Positions 34,600-44,258 of a stretch of DNA of 64,000 nt are shown here, in pieces. Below the pieces are notes generated by a model. The model saw nothing but the letters and a program-made list of their open reading frames with translations, was not told the DNA's origin and ran no database searches. Source of the stretch: Nostoc sp. TCL26-01 (GTDB lineage Bacteria; Cyanobacteriota; Cyanobacteriia; Cyanobacteriales; Nostocaceae). The first letter of the stretch is position 1. Every line of letters starts with the position of its first letter. The position numbers and the translations under genes were made by a program. The stretch covers positions 5,488,001 to 5,552,000 of the forward strand of contig NZ_CP040297.1 of assembly GCF_013393945.1 (NCBI RefSeq), read 5' to 3'.

Positions 34600-35712
34600 A
34601 TGGTTTCTTTAAAGGATAATTTCTTGGCTTATAAATCACATTTAAGCAGATTTTCAATCATCTTCGGGCTATTTATTGGCGTGATATTGATGGAGTATTC
34701 AACGCCGAATGACTATGTGTTTGGCTATCTTTATTCTGGGGCAATTTTATTAGCAAATGCTTGGTTTGGGCGAGTTGGCACTTTGCTAGCGACTGTTATA
34801 GCTGTATGCTTAACGATTTTGAATATTTGGTTACCAGGGGGTGAATTAACTAAACCTTCCACAGTTGCTAATCGAGCGATCGCTTCTATGGCATTGATCG
34901 TTACAGGTATTTTAAGCGATCGCCTGCGGACATCTCAAGCGGCGATCGCTCTGACTCGTGCTAAGTTAGAATCTCAAGAAGAATTAGTCAGACTACGGGA
35001 AGACTTTGCTTCTACCCTCACCCATGATTTAAAAACACCACTGTTGGGTGCAATTGAAACTATCAAAGCTTTTCAACAAGAAAAATTTGGTGTTGTCTCA
35101 CCACCACAGCAGCAAGTTTTAGCCACGATGAGCCGCAGTCACGTCACTTCACTGCAACTTTTAGAAACCTTGTTAGATATTTACCGCAACGACACAGAAG
35201 GAATCAAACTAGATTTAATTCCTGTAGATTTGACTAGTTTAGCAGAAGAGGTGGCTAGTAATCTCACAGAGTTAGCTGCTAATCGGCGGGTACATATCTC
35301 CTTTAACTACGGTGATTCTAACTGGCGACGGGCGTTGTGGGTGCAAGGTGATGCTCTACAATTGCAACGAGTGTTAAATAATCTCCTAGTTAATGCTATC
35401 AATCATTGTCGCCGGGGCGATCGCGTTGAAGTGGTTTTAGAACCTCAAACTTCCTATCAAGTCATCAAAATTTTAGATACAGGTGCAGGTATCCAGCCAG
35501 AAGAGTTTCCCCACTTATTTGAACGATTCTATCAAGGCCACAGCAGCCGTCAAGCTAAAGGTTCAGGATTAGGGCTTTATTTATCCCGACAAATTATTGC
35601 CGCCCATAACGGTATAATCTGGGCAGAAAACAGAATTCCCAGTGGAGCAATGTTTGCATTCAAGCTACCCGTTTCTTCTGAGAGGCTAGAGATAATCACA
35701 ACTCACAACTAA
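34600..35712 (+). CDS. Membrane sensor histidine kinase
   Basis: A 370-residue sensor kinase. The N-terminus has about four membrane helices (residues 17-105, including FGLFIGVILMEYSTPNDYVFG and IASMALIVTGILSD) without a large outer domain, followed by a coiled linker and the HisKA domain with the phosphoacceptor His142 in STLTHDLKTPLLG. The ATPase domain shows INHCRRGDRVEV, LDTGAGIQ and GSGLGLYLS boxes. The response regulator follows after 41 bases containing ACGAATTACGAATTA repeats. The stimulus is unknown; a membrane-state or light-type signal is possible in a sensor with only helices outside. Confidence 0.9.
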   Translation: MVSLKDNFLAYKSHLSRFSIIFGLFIGVILMEYSTPNDYVFGYLYSGAILLANAWFGRVGTLLATVIAVCLTILNIWLPGGELTKPSTVANRAIASMALIVTGILSDRLRTSQAAIALTRAKLESQEELVRLREDFASTLTHDLKTPLLGAIETIKAFQQEKFGVVSPPQQQVLATMSRSHVTSLQLLETLLDIYRNDTEGIKLDLIPVDLTSLAEEVASNLTELAANRRVHISFNYGDSNWRRALWVQGDALQLQRVLNNLLVNAINHCRRGDRVEVVLEPQTSYQVIKILDTGAGIQPEEFPHLFERFYQGHSSRQAKGSGLGLYLSRQIIAAHNGIIWAENRIPSGAMFAFKLPVSSERLEIITTHN

Positions 35713-35753
35713 GCTAATCCCCAAATTACGAATTACGAATTACGAATTATAAA

Positions 35754-36431
35754 ATGCCTTATACGCTTGTCAAAATTCTGTTAGTCGAAGATGATGAACT
35801 CTTTCGCTTAGGCTTACGGGTACGATTACAACAAGAGACGGATTTGGAGATTATTGCTGAAGCTGAAGATGGGGAAACAGCTATTGAGTTAATCAATCAA
35901 AACCCTGTGGATGTGGTGCTTTTAGATGTAGGCTTGCCAGGTATAGGTGGGATTGAAGCTTGTAGACAAATTAAACAGAGAAATCCACAATTACCCGTTT
36001 TAGTGTTAACTTCTCATGCACAAAAACATTTAATTTCTAGATTAATTGAAGCAGGCGCTCAAGGCTATTGCTTGAAAGGGATTGCTGGCGAAAAATTAGT
36101 CTTAGCATTGCGTTCTGTCGCTGCTGGTGCTTCCTGGTGGGATGAAACTGCAACTAGAGAAATTCGCTCCTCCATTGAATCTAGTCAGTTACCAACACTA
36201 GAAAATCCTCTGCCCAAATCTGCTAACCCTCTAACTCAGCGTGAGTTAGAAATTTTATCCCTGTTAGCCACTGGTAAAACCAACCAAGAAATTGCGAAAT
36301 TATTATACATCAGTCCCGGCACAGTCAGAGTTCATGTTCACACTATTTTACATAAATTAGCAGTCAGCGATCGCACTCAAGCTGTTGTTGTCGCTTTACA
36401 AAAACAGTTAATTAAACCTAGCGCGCCCTAA
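35754..36431 (+). CDS. NarL/LuxR-family response regulator
   Basis: DNA-binding response regulator, partner of the kinase just upstream. The receiver domain (about 6-125) has the phosphoacceptor Asp58 in VVLLDVGLPG, with acidic residues EDD at 12-14 and Lys in YCLKG. The C-terminal LuxR-type helix-turn-helix is LTQRELEILSLLATGKTNQ ... GTVRVHVHTILHKL. The 225-residue length is normal. No target operator could be recognised. Confidence 0.92.
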   Translation: MPYTLVKILLVEDDELFRLGLRVRLQQETDLEIIAEAEDGETAIELINQNPVDVVLLDVGLPGIGGIEACRQIKQRNPQLPVLVLTSHAQKHLISRLIEAGAQGYCLKGIAGEKLVLALRSVAAGASWWDETATREIRSSIESSQLPTLENPLPKSANPLTQRELEILSLLATGKTNQEIAKLLYISPGTVRVHVHTILHKLAVSDRTQAVVVALQKQLIKPSAP

Positions 36432-37106
36432 TACTGACCATGATGAGCTACAAAATAAAAAGCGATCGCAGTTTTGTCAAGCGATCACTCACGTAATGTT
36501 TGATGAAAATGTGACAAGTTATAGCTCAATTAAGAATATACCTTGCAAACTTTCCCTTGGGAGTGCAGTGGTAGCCCCCTCATTACGTAATTATCATGAC
36601 TGCCATCAGTAGTTTATCAAGCTAATACGCTGCTTTCGTTGACTTGACACAATATAGGACTACGGACTCAACCAATAAACCGTTGACTATTGACTATTGA
36701 CAAAAAAGCCAGAAAATTTAGTGACACTGCGTAAGTCCCAGAGTACTAGTCACTGCAATTTTGGTTTATTTTTCCCACTTTTGTTTAAACCATCAAAAAG
36801 TAAGATAAAATACTTTCTGGTTTATCAGTGACGAATTCATGCTGAATTCTGACTTCTGATTCCTGAATTCTGTTCAATTGTTTTCTCAGGCTAATTTTAT
36901 TTTCTAGAGATTTTTTAGTGTACAAGTTTTATTTTTTTGTGATTTAGTGTATTCTAGTTAGTCCTTGGTATTTTTTGTCACACTGAAAAATATAAAAGCT
37001 TCTTGCTGATCTTCCTCAAGATTCTTGAAGAACTGTAGTAGTTTCTTTCAGAATCAATCTTTAGATTATTCTTTTTTTTGTCAATTTATTAGGCATAGAA
37101 AATCTC
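36432..37106. other. Long intergenic region with no gene seen
   Basis: These 675 bases are AT-rich. A few heptamer-like fragments (TTGACTATTGAC at about 36682-36700) and a short TGAATTCTGACTTCTGATTCCTGAATTCTG repeat-like run (36838-36870) occur. No hairpin with a U-run, tRNA or ORF with homology was seen. The last part may be the leader and promoter of the small gene at 37107. Confidence 0.35.
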
Positions 37107-37376
37107 ATGGATATACGATTAATCAAAAAATCAGAAAAACTTGTTTTGAAAAAAATCAAACTCATGGAGGAAACGGAAGAACAAAATTCTCTGGGTGAGA
37201 ATATTGATATTCCCGAACCAACATTAGAAGAACAACCAGAACCATATTTTCATACTAGAGAACCCAACTATATTCCCTTACGCGATAATCCCGTAGTTCA
37301 ATCTGCGGGTAACTCAGGATGGCAAGTTTCTGATATTTGGCGAGATATCAGAGTTGATGACTTTTGTAATGGTTAA
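37107..37376 (+). CDS. Small hypothetical protein
   Basis: I do not recognise this 89-residue protein. The N-terminal 20 residues are strongly basic (MDIRLIKKSEKLVLKKIKLM), then the chain becomes acidic and Pro-rich (IDIPEPTLEEQPEPYF) and ends SGWQVSDIWRDIRVDDFCNG, with a single Cys near the end. A second ATG at codon 21 (37167) could also serve. It has no signal peptide or membrane helix. It is flanked by a long gene-free stretch upstream and a perfect palindrome downstream. Confidence 0.45.
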   Translation: MDIRLIKKSEKLVLKKIKLMEETEEQNSLGENIDIPEPTLEEQPEPYFHTREPNYIPLRDNPVVQSAGNSGWQVSDIWRDIRVDDFCNG

Positions 37377-37384
37377 AAAATCTT

Positions 37385-37413
37385 GTAGAGACGTAGCAGT
37401 GCTACGTCTCTAC
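37385..37413. repeat. 29-bp perfect palindrome, copy 2
   Basis: GTAGAGACGTAGCA and its exact inverse TGCTACGTCTCTAC separated by one base. It is positioned after the small hypothetical gene and before the convergent SLH gene. Same family as 7164-7192 and 55873-55901. Confidence 0.65.
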
Positions 37414-37455
37414 ATCTCTACATCTGGTATGAAAAATTAGGCAATACCCAAATTT

Positions 37456-39474
37456 TTAACTAACATTAATAACTACACCCTGACTTTCATTTGCTAACCT
37501 ATCTACGGCACATACAGCATAAGTTCCTGGTTGGACTGTAGCGAAGGTTGTGCCGGCAGACAAGATGCGTTGTAAAGTCCAAGTATCACCACTTTGACGA
37601 TAAAGTGTCCAAGAACGCACAGGCTGATTATCACCTGGTTGCCAACTCAGTTTCCGGTTGTTGACTTGGAGTTCTTTCGGTGGTGGTGGTGGTATTGTCT
37701 CACGCCAAGGCATAATCGGTGCTAGTGCTGGTTTGGCGTAGAGTGAATTTTGGAAAGTCGCGGAAATATCTTGACGATTTTCCATAATCGAAGTCACGCT
37801 GAAGAAGATATTTCCTAGCGATAATTCTCCAGCTTGATTGCGGCTAATTTTAACTTGCTTTTCTATCTCCTCATTTTTCCAGGCTTTACCATCCAGTTGT
37901 CCCAGATTATTACCCGCGTAAATATGGCGTTGCTGAGGGTTAATTTCTGTCCACCATTTGAGCAACACAGGATAACTCTGCTTAGTTTGGTCAATCCGCC
38001 AGTAGAGTTGAGGTGCGATGTAATCTATCCAGCCTTGCTCTAACCATTTTTTAGAATCAGCATACAATACATCGTAGGCATCCAAACCAGTAATTCCTGA
38101 TGGTTGTCCAGGGCGGTAAATCCCGAAAGGACTAATGCCAAATTTAACGTCAGATTTTGTGGCTTTAATTCCTTGAGACAGACGCAACACCATTTGATTG
38201 ACATTTTCCCGTCGCCAATTGTCTAAACTCAGTCCACCACCAGCTGCTTTATAAGCCGCGTAGGTTTTGTCATCAGGAAAGGGTTTACCTTGGATGGGAT
38301 AGGGATAGAAATAGTCATCTAAATGAATTGCATCTATGTCATAGCGACGGACAACATCAATGATGACATTGTAAGCTCGATCTTGAACAACTTTTGCGCC
38401 TGGGTCCATCCACAATTGATTACCCCATTGGTAAACTACTTCTGGGTTAGTTATGGCTATGTGGGGACTAACATTAGGTGAACCCTTGATGCTAGTTTTG
38501 GCGCGGTAGGGGTTGAACCAAGCATGAACTTCTATGTTACGTTTGTGAGCTTCAGCGATCGCAAATTGCAAAGGATCATAAAATGGTTCTGGTGCTTTAC
38601 CTTGAGTTCCCGTCAGCCAAGCACTCCAAGGTTCTAATGGGGAAGCATACAAAGCATCACCCTCTGGACGCACTTGCAAAATCAGGGCGTTAAAATTTAA
38701 CGCTTGTAATCTGCTAAGAATGTCAATTAACTCCGCTTGCTGCTGACTGACACTTAGTCCAGTTTGAGAAGGCCAATCACTATTCCACACACAAGCTACC
38801 CAAGCGCCGCGAAACTCCCTACTATGGCTAACTTTCACAGTTTTGGATGGAGTTGGCGTTGAAGATGGTGGTACAACTAGGTAAGTGGAAGCAATCTTTG
38901 GTGCTTGCCCAAGGTAAACTAAACCTTGATAGACGATCGCAGCCACATCAGCACGAGTAGCCGCAATACTATAGTTAAGTAATTTAAGATTAGGAAAGCT
39001 AGAGACTAAACCTGCACTTGTGGCGATCGCTAATTGATTCCTGGCATAGCTTGGGATACTCGCTATATCTTGATATATTTGCGGTAACTGGTCTAGTAAA
39101 TCAGGTTTAATTTTAGTGGCAATGTCCAAACCATTAACTAGAGAAACAAAGACATCACCTCTAGCAATGCGTTCATTAGGACGGAAACTTTTATCGGGAT
39201 AGCCAGCCAAAAATCCAGTTTCGTAAGCTTTTTTAATCGCACCAGCCGCCCAATGATTAGCTGGCACATCAATAAAAGGAGTATACTGACGCTTTACCGA
39301 ACCTGGAAAGACTGCTGCTACTATCGCGGCAAATTCAGCCCTAGTCACTGAGTTGTCTGGACGAAAAGTGCCGTTAGGATAGCCATTCAAAATCCGCCGT
39401 TGCGCTAAAGCTTCGATAAACGGACGCGCCCAATGGTTTTGAATATCCGAGAACCGGGTAGTAGTAGATACCAT
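37456..39474 (-). CDS. SLH-domain glycoside hydrolase-like protein (GHL10/DUF187)
   Basis: A 672-residue cell-surface type protein. Three S-layer homology repeats occupy about 1-190 (FSDIQNHWARPFIEALAQRR, FIDVPANHWAAGAIKKAYET, the third weaker). A family-10 glycosylhydrolase-like (GHL10) TIM-barrel domain follows at about 220-580, with FRGAWVACVWNSDWPSQTG, VRPEGDALYAS, HAWFNPYRAK, AIHLDDYFYPYP and FGISPFGIYRPG. The C-terminal about 70 residues look like a small FN3-type beta domain. No signal peptide precedes the first SLH repeat, and an in-frame TAA lies ten codons upstream of the ATG, so a longer start is not possible here. The SLH part would anchor it to the wall or outer membrane. Confidence 0.88.
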   Translation of the reverse strand: MVSTTTRFSDIQNHWARPFIEALAQRRILNGYPNGTFRPDNSVTRAEFAAIVAAVFPGSVKRQYTPFIDVPANHWAAGAIKKAYETGFLAGYPDKSFRPNERIARGDVFVSLVNGLDIATKIKPDLLDQLPQIYQDIASIPSYARNQLAIATSAGLVSSFPNLKLLNYSIAATRADVAAIVYQGLVYLGQAPKIASTYLVVPPSSTPTPSKTVKVSHSREFRGAWVACVWNSDWPSQTGLSVSQQQAELIDILSRLQALNFNALILQVRPEGDALYASPLEPWSAWLTGTQGKAPEPFYDPLQFAIAEAHKRNIEVHAWFNPYRAKTSIKGSPNVSPHIAITNPEVVYQWGNQLWMDPGAKVVQDRAYNVIIDVVRRYDIDAIHLDDYFYPYPIQGKPFPDDKTYAAYKAAGGGLSLDNWRRENVNQMVLRLSQGIKATKSDVKFGISPFGIYRPGQPSGITGLDAYDVLYADSKKWLEQGWIDYIAPQLYWRIDQTKQSYPVLLKWWTEINPQQRHIYAGNNLGQLDGKAWKNEEIEKQVKISRNQAGELSLGNIFFSVTSIMENRQDISATFQNSLYAKPALAPIMPWRETIPPPPPKELQVNNRKLSWQPGDNQPVRSWTLYRQSGDTWTLQRILSAGTTFATVQPGTYAVCAVDRLANESQGVVINVS

Positions 39475-39554
39475 GTTATTTGCAGTGAGCTTGCTGGGAT
39501 TTTAGCAATATGATAGCGATCGCCTAGCAAGTAGCGTATAAGTTTTTAGATTTA

Positions 39555-40790
39555 TCAATTTTTTGCGTGTTTGCTCGTGATTAACCCACCTATCGCTGTG
39601 AATGCTAATAAACCTAACCCCAAAGATGGCTCAGGTACAGCAGTAGTAGAAACTATGGGTGTGAGCAGGAACGCAGGTGAGGGAATGCTAAGATCCCCTG
39701 TATCAAATCCAGCTATAATTTGTCCGCGATCGTTAATTCTTCTGGCATAATTTAGAGTCACACCCAATGAAGGAGAAATTAGATCATTGAGGTCAAGCAT
39801 TCGTCCTTTCTCATATAAAAAAGCACGCCGTTGACCACTAGCAGTAGTTGAAGAACCAACTACCTGACCTAAGTTGTTAATATCATCAGCCGAACTGTAT
39901 GAACCTCCCAGTGTACCGAGGTCATCAGTCGCTAGGTTAATTGGACTGTTAGGTGCTGTCAGGAAAGCATGATATTCACCACTAGCAGTAGCTGAAACAC
40001 CAACAACTTGACCTAAATTATTGATACCATAGGCGCTACTTTCTGCGCCACCTAATGTACCGAGGTCGTCTGTAGCTTGGTTAATTGAACTATTGGGGGC
40101 AGTACGGAAGGCGTGGGTCTCTAAATTGGTGTTGAGCGAAGAACCCACCACCTGTCCTAAATCATTGATATCTGAAGCCTGAGTGTATCGGTACATAAAC
40201 GTGCGGCCATCCGGATAAGTACCACCAAGGGAGCCAATGTCATCTGTTTGCACATTGAGTTGGCTATTGGGAGCTAATCGGAAAGAGCTTGTACCTGAAA
40301 AACGTGAAGAACTACCAGCAACTACTTGACCAGAGTTGTTAATAGCATTGGCAAAGCTCCAATACTCAAGACCGAGTTTATCAGTCGCTGCATTGACTAT
40401 ACTGTTAGGAGCCGTGCGAAACGCTTCGTATAAAACCCAATCAGGATTACCAAAAGGCACAATACCGACTACTTGGCCTAAGTCGTTAATAGCAGCAGGG
40501 GCAGCGAATCCACCATTTTGGGGATCAATATAATCTGTAGCTGGGTTAATGGGACTATTGGGAGCCGTGCGGAAGCCTCTGCCATCGAATGATTCATCCA
40601 AAGTAACACCAACTACCTGACCTGAGTTATTAAGGCCAGAGACAAAAATATTCTTTGACTGTAAACCCAAACTACCTAGATCAAGGACAGAATAAATTGT
40701 TGCTGCGTTGCTGGCTTGGCAAGTGACTAGTCCTACTCCACTAGATACAAGCAGTGCCAAGCTAGTTTGATAAATTCCGTATAATTTCAT
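39555..40790 (-). CDS. HAF-repeat protein with PEP-CTERM sorting signal
   Basis: Exported protein of 411 residues. An N-terminal signal segment (YQTSLALLVSSGVGLVTCQA) is followed by about seven HAF-type repeats of about 45-50 residues, each with DLGTLGG, INNLGQVVG and (H)AFRTAPNS, which suggests a beta-propeller. At the end is a PEP-CTERM tail: VPEPS, a hydrophobic stretch (LGLGLLAFTAIGGLI) and a short basic end. PEP-CTERM proteins are sorted by an exosortase and are often linked to extracellular polysaccharide. The repeats differ in sequence and are not recent DNA duplications. Confidence 0.85.
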   Translation of the reverse strand: MKLYGIYQTSLALLVSSGVGLVTCQASNAATIYSVLDLGSLGLQSKNIFVSGLNNSGQVVGVTLDESFDGRGFRTAPNSPINPATDYIDPQNGGFAAPAAINDLGQVVGIVPFGNPDWVLYEAFRTAPNSIVNAATDKLGLEYWSFANAINNSGQVVAGSSSRFSGTSSFRLAPNSQLNVQTDDIGSLGGTYPDGRTFMYRYTQASDINDLGQVVGSSLNTNLETHAFRTAPNSSINQATDDLGTLGGAESSAYGINNLGQVVGVSATASGEYHAFLTAPNSPINLATDDLGTLGGSYSSADDINNLGQVVGSSTTASGQRRAFLYEKGRMLDLNDLISPSLGVTLNYARRINDRGQIIAGFDTGDLSIPSPAFLLTPIVSTTAVPEPSLGLGLLAFTAIGGLITSKHAKN

Positions 40791-41063
40791 ATTTTTTTCT
40801 TTTTAGAAATGTAATTTTTTATAGTATTTTGTAGCTAATTTATACTGAATTTGAGTCAGAATATAGTATCCAAGATATTTCTCAAGTTGTAAATCATACT
40901 TTAGTATTAGACTGGCTAGCAAAGATGTATATGTGAGGTTGATGCTTGAGCGATCGCGTTCGCGTAGCGTCAAGAAGTGAAGTGCTGCTGCTTTCAGCAG
41001 ATGGACTCACACTCTCGATGTAACAGCTAAAATATCAAACAGTGTTGTTTAAGGTCGAAATAA

Positions 41064-41525
41064 GTGCGAAAACGAACTATATTGCAGATATTATTTGCAC
41101 TTAGTTTAGTGGGTATTCTCGGCGTATCCTACGTTGCGGATGTTGTGGAGCCATCGCTCATAGTCAGTTGTAGCAGTAAATGGGGCTTTATTCAGACAAA
41201 AAGAGTTAAGTACTATACCTCGCCGCAAAAAATAGTCATTCAACCTTGGCTGGGTCAGCATCAAGTTTACGCTATATTTCAGATTCCCCAAGGATACGAC
41301 CATGATGCTTTATTCCGACTCAGCGTACCTGGAGAATCTGATCACTGTGGAGGTGTTTTCCCTTTGCAACCAGATGTGACGATGAGAATAAAATCTCAGT
41401 CTGGACACTATTTACTTCAAGGATATGTGAATACTCGCATTGCCCTGAGTTTAATAGCCCAAGGGAAATTCCAGCAATTAAACAAACCGGAAAATTGGCA
41501 AGTTGGTTATGTCAAGAAAAATTGA
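41064..41525 (+). CDS. Membrane-anchored hypothetical protein
   Basis: I do not recognise this 153-residue protein. It has an N-terminal helix (ILQILFALSLVGILGVSYVA) that may be a signal anchor. The remainder is beta-rich, with two Cys (SCSSKWG and DHCGGVF) that could form a disulfide outside the membrane. The start is GTG at 41064 and no other start lies near. It stands alone; a HIP1-containing, palindromic CGCGTAGCG segment lies upstream at about 40950-40985. Confidence 0.55.
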   Translation: MRKRTILQILFALSLVGILGVSYVADVVEPSLIVSCSSKWGFIQTKRVKYYTSPQKIVIQPWLGQHQVYAIFQIPQGYDHDALFRLSVPGESDHCGGVFPLQPDVTMRIKSQSGHYLLQGYVNTRIALSLIAQGKFQQLNKPENWQVGYVKKN

Positions 41526-41603
41526 TATTTCCTGACGAATGCAGATGTTTTGGCGATCGCCCACCTCACCATGCCAATATATTGTATGAGGGTTTACGGA
41601 CGT

Positions 41604-41731
41604 AACCCGAATTTCTCATGAAATTGCTCAAACCAAAGTCCAGAGGCTGTAGGGGCGGTTTCATAAATATGCTTTAATTATTCACGAATATCTCGTGAAC
41701 CCGCCCCTACCGTTTTGCGAGAAATGCAGGA
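41604..41731. mobile_element. MITE-like repeat, copy C (reversed)
   Basis: Third copy of the family at 30341 and 31423, in opposite orientation. It begins CCCGAATTTCTCATGAAAT and has AAAGTCCAGAGGCTG, GTAGGGGCGG, CCGCCCCTACCG, and ends GCGAGAAATGCAGG. One arm of the palindrome has lost a base (GGGGCGGTTTC), so the copy is slightly degraded. Confidence 0.72.
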
Positions 41732-41842
41732 TAAGCCCTCAAAATTTTGCACTTATGACGAAACATTTTATCTGTAAGTAGTTTTATCCTCTATTCGTCA
41801 CCTTCTTCTTAAGACTAAAAAATCAAAAGCAAGCATTTTAAC

Positions 41843-42313
41843 CTAACTGAGTCTGAAAGTACATTCTAAAATTAATTTTTGATTGACCAAAGAGTAAGGC
41901 TGAATTTCTAAGGCTCGTTTAAAAGCTTTGATGGCTTTAGTGTATTTACCTAGTGCGGCGTAACACAAACCCATACCATGTAACGCACCAAAATGCACCG
42001 AGTTAATTTTGATTGCCATCTGACAATCTGCTAAAGATTTATCATAATCGCCCATACTGTAGTAAAGAAAGGCGCGACGATTCCAAGCTTCTGCAAAGTC
42101 TGGTTGTTCCTGAATTAATTGTGTCAGCATCACCTCAGCTTCGGTAGTTTCACCAGCATCAAGTAATTTCTGACTTTGGTCAATTTTTTCTAGTCCGTAA
42201 ATTCCCTTTTGCTGAAACCAGATACGCCAGAGTTTTTTTGTCGCTTGTTCCCGGACTACAGCATCTGGATTTTTCAAGTCTTCAAGTAATGAGCTGATTG
42301 GTGAAGAATCCAT
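41843..42313 (-). CDS. TPR-repeat protein
   Basis: A 156-residue soluble protein. Residues 1-40 are a charged lead-in (PISSLLEDLKNPDAVVREQA, HEAT-like), and three TPR units follow (about 42-145, for example AEAWNRRAFLYYSMGDYDKSLADCQMAIKI and ALHGMGLCYAALGKYTKAIKAFKRALEI). TPR proteins mediate protein-protein contacts; the partner is not indicated by context. The length and layout are common among cyanobacterial TPR proteins of unknown role. Confidence 0.75.
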   Translation of the reverse strand: MDSSPISSLLEDLKNPDAVVREQATKKLWRIWFQQKGIYGLEKIDQSQKLLDAGETTEAEVMLTQLIQEQPDFAEAWNRRAFLYYSMGDYDKSLADCQMAIKINSVHFGALHGMGLCYAALGKYTKAIKAFKRALEIQPYSLVNQKLILECTFRLS

Positions 42314-43112
42314 GAATTTTAAAATGTTGTTTATCAGTAATTGTCTCCTTGTAACAAGGTATCAACTTTCTTCGGAAATTGCTTAAGTTATTTTTAAATT
42401 CCTGATAAAAATTCTGTAATATTAGGGACAAGTTCAGCAGTTCTCAGCATTTTTCGGTATTAAGTAATACTACTAATATCTAAAGCAGCAAATACGCTTA
42501 TCAGTAAGCAAATGAGAAAGTATCAATATTGGAAAAACGAAACCTGACTATTCGTAGTTGAAGAACTCTCAGTAATTATATAGTTCATCAAAACATGATA
42601 AAAAATAGTGATTATCCCTAAACCAAACAGTGTTTTCCGTATGCTGGCATTTTTCTTGACTATCTTATGACTTACTCATGAAAACGGAAACTCAAGAATT
42701 TGAGGAAGATGTGTAGAGGTACTGACAAGTCAAGGTTTTTCAAAATTGCCAAAACGAAATCGCTTTTTCATGCGCTCATTCTCAAGAACCACATCTTCAA
42801 ACAGTGTACAATCCAGCAAAATCAAGAAACAGATGCAAACCATACAACCGTTGCTAATTCTCACTTTCTGAATTTTGAATTTTGTAGTTTGCTTTGCTAC
42901 GCAGGCGAAAGATTACCTGTAGGGTATTTTGAATTGGTATTATGCCTAGCTTTGGTCAAAAATGCTGATTTGTATACTGGAGACTATGGAAAAGACATTG
43001 CATAATTGTTGAGGAAGCAGCAACCCTTTATTCAAGGAAACTGTCTCATATAGAGTTGTGGACGCGATAGTCCAGAGCTGCAAACAGATACTAATATGAC
43101 TAAATAATCAGC
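42314..43112. other. Long intergenic region with no convincing gene
   Basis: About 800 bases between the TPR gene and the SpoIID-like gene. An ORF at 42700-43005 is open, but it runs through typical intergenic repeat sequence (TTTCTGAATTTTGAATTTTGTAG, 42866-42890) and shows no recognisable motif. The rest is AT-rich. Promoters for both neighbouring genes must lie here. Confidence 0.4.
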
Positions 43113-44258
43113 ATGAAATTTAAACTGTTGTTAGCCTCACTGTTTTCCCAGATTAAAGTACGTCATTGGTGGCTAGGTATCTTCTTGTGGATTGCTTTGG
43201 TCGCCCCAGCACAAGCTTCGGTAATTCTGCGCGTTGCCATTGAGAGGGGAGTTAATCAAACTAAAGTTGGCAGTTCCACAACGGCGACTGTGAAAGATAG
43301 CAGTGGACGCACTCTGGGACAATTGCCAGGGATGAGTGCCTTTTATGCTCAAGCTGTTCCTGGAGGAGTAGCTTTAGATAAATGGCAATCAGGGTTATTT
43401 TGGATTGAACCATCGGGTAAAGGATTTGTTTATATTGGCGATCGCTGGTATCGTGGGAGAACTCTAGTTATCCCCTCTGAAAAAGGCTTAGATGTTGTCA
43501 ACTGGGTGGATTTAGAAGAATATCTCTACAGCGTTATTGGTGGAGAAATGAACTCCAGCTGGCCACAAGAAGCTTTAAAAGCTCAAGCGATCGCTGCTCG
43601 TACCTATGCCCTATATAAGCGAGAACAACAACGTCGTAACCCAGTTTACGATTTAGGGGATAGTCCAGATCGCTGGCAAATTTATTCAGGAGTCAGTACG
43701 GAATCTGCTGCCACCTACACCGCCGTCGATGCTACTGCATCTCAAGTCTTAACCTACAATAATAATCTCATTCTCTCAGTCTTCCACGCTTGTTCTGGCG
43801 GACACACCGAAAACGTCGAAGATGTCTGGGGAAATTCTCTTCCCTACTTACGAGCTGTAGAAGACTACGATCAAAATATTAAAGAGTGCAATTGGCAAAA
43901 AACCTTCACTCCAGGAGAAATCAGCGCCAGAATTTCGGGTGTGGGTAATGTCAAAGATATGGTTCCCGAATCATATTCCCCATTCCGCAGTGTCAAAGCT
44001 TTAAGAATCGTCGGCGATAGAGGCACAAAAATACTGCGAGGCGAAGAAGTGCGTACAGCTCTCAAGCTCAGAAGTACCCGCTTTAATGTCAGCCGAAGTG
44101 CAGATGGTAGCTTTACCCTCCAAGGTTTAGGCTTTGGTCACGGTCTAGGCCTGAGCCAATGGGGAGCTTATAATCTAGCTCTACGGGGCGTTAATCACCT
44201 GCAAATCTTAGGACATTACTATCGTGGTGTCGCGTTAACACCAATTAAGGCAAAGTGA
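43113..44258 (+). CDS. SpoIID/LytB domain protein
   Basis: The 381-residue protein has an N-terminal signal sequence (WWLGIFLWIALVAPAQAS, cleavage near AQA-S) and a SpoIID/LytB domain (about 130-375). Core motifs are EEYLYSVIGGEMNSSWP, LKAQAIAARTYALYKR, SACSGGH-like FHACSGGHTENV and GLGFGHGLGLSQWGA. SpoIID-type proteins act on peptidoglycan glycan strands (lytic transglycosylase on denuded glycan) or boost amidases. Cyanobacteria do not sporulate but many carry this family, possibly for septal or cell-wall remodelling. It ends next to a GACAAGGG array. Confidence 0.87.
   Translation: MKFKLLLASLFSQIKVRHWWLGIFLWIALVAPAQASVILRVAIERGVNQTKVGSSTTATVKDSSGRTLGQLPGMSAFYAQAVPGGVALDKWQSGLFWIEPSGKGFVYIGDRWYRGRTLVIPSEKGLDVVNWVDLEEYLYSVIGGEMNSSWPQEALKAQAIAARTYALYKREQQRRNPVYDLGDSPDRWQIYSGVSTESAATYTAVDATASQVLTYNNNLILSVFHACSGGHTENVEDVWGNSLPYLRAVEDYDQNIKECNWQKTFTPGEISARISGVGNVKDMVPESYSPFRSVKALRIVGDRGTKILRGEEVRTALKLRSTRFNVSRSADGSFTLQGLGFGHGLGLSQWGAYNLALRGVNHLQILGHYYRGVALTPIKAK

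Noticed and set aside
42700..43005. 101-residue open frame on the plus strand
   Set aside because: It crosses typical intergenic repeat sequence (TTTTGAATTTTG) and shows no domain, start signal or HIP1 content; treated as non-coding.
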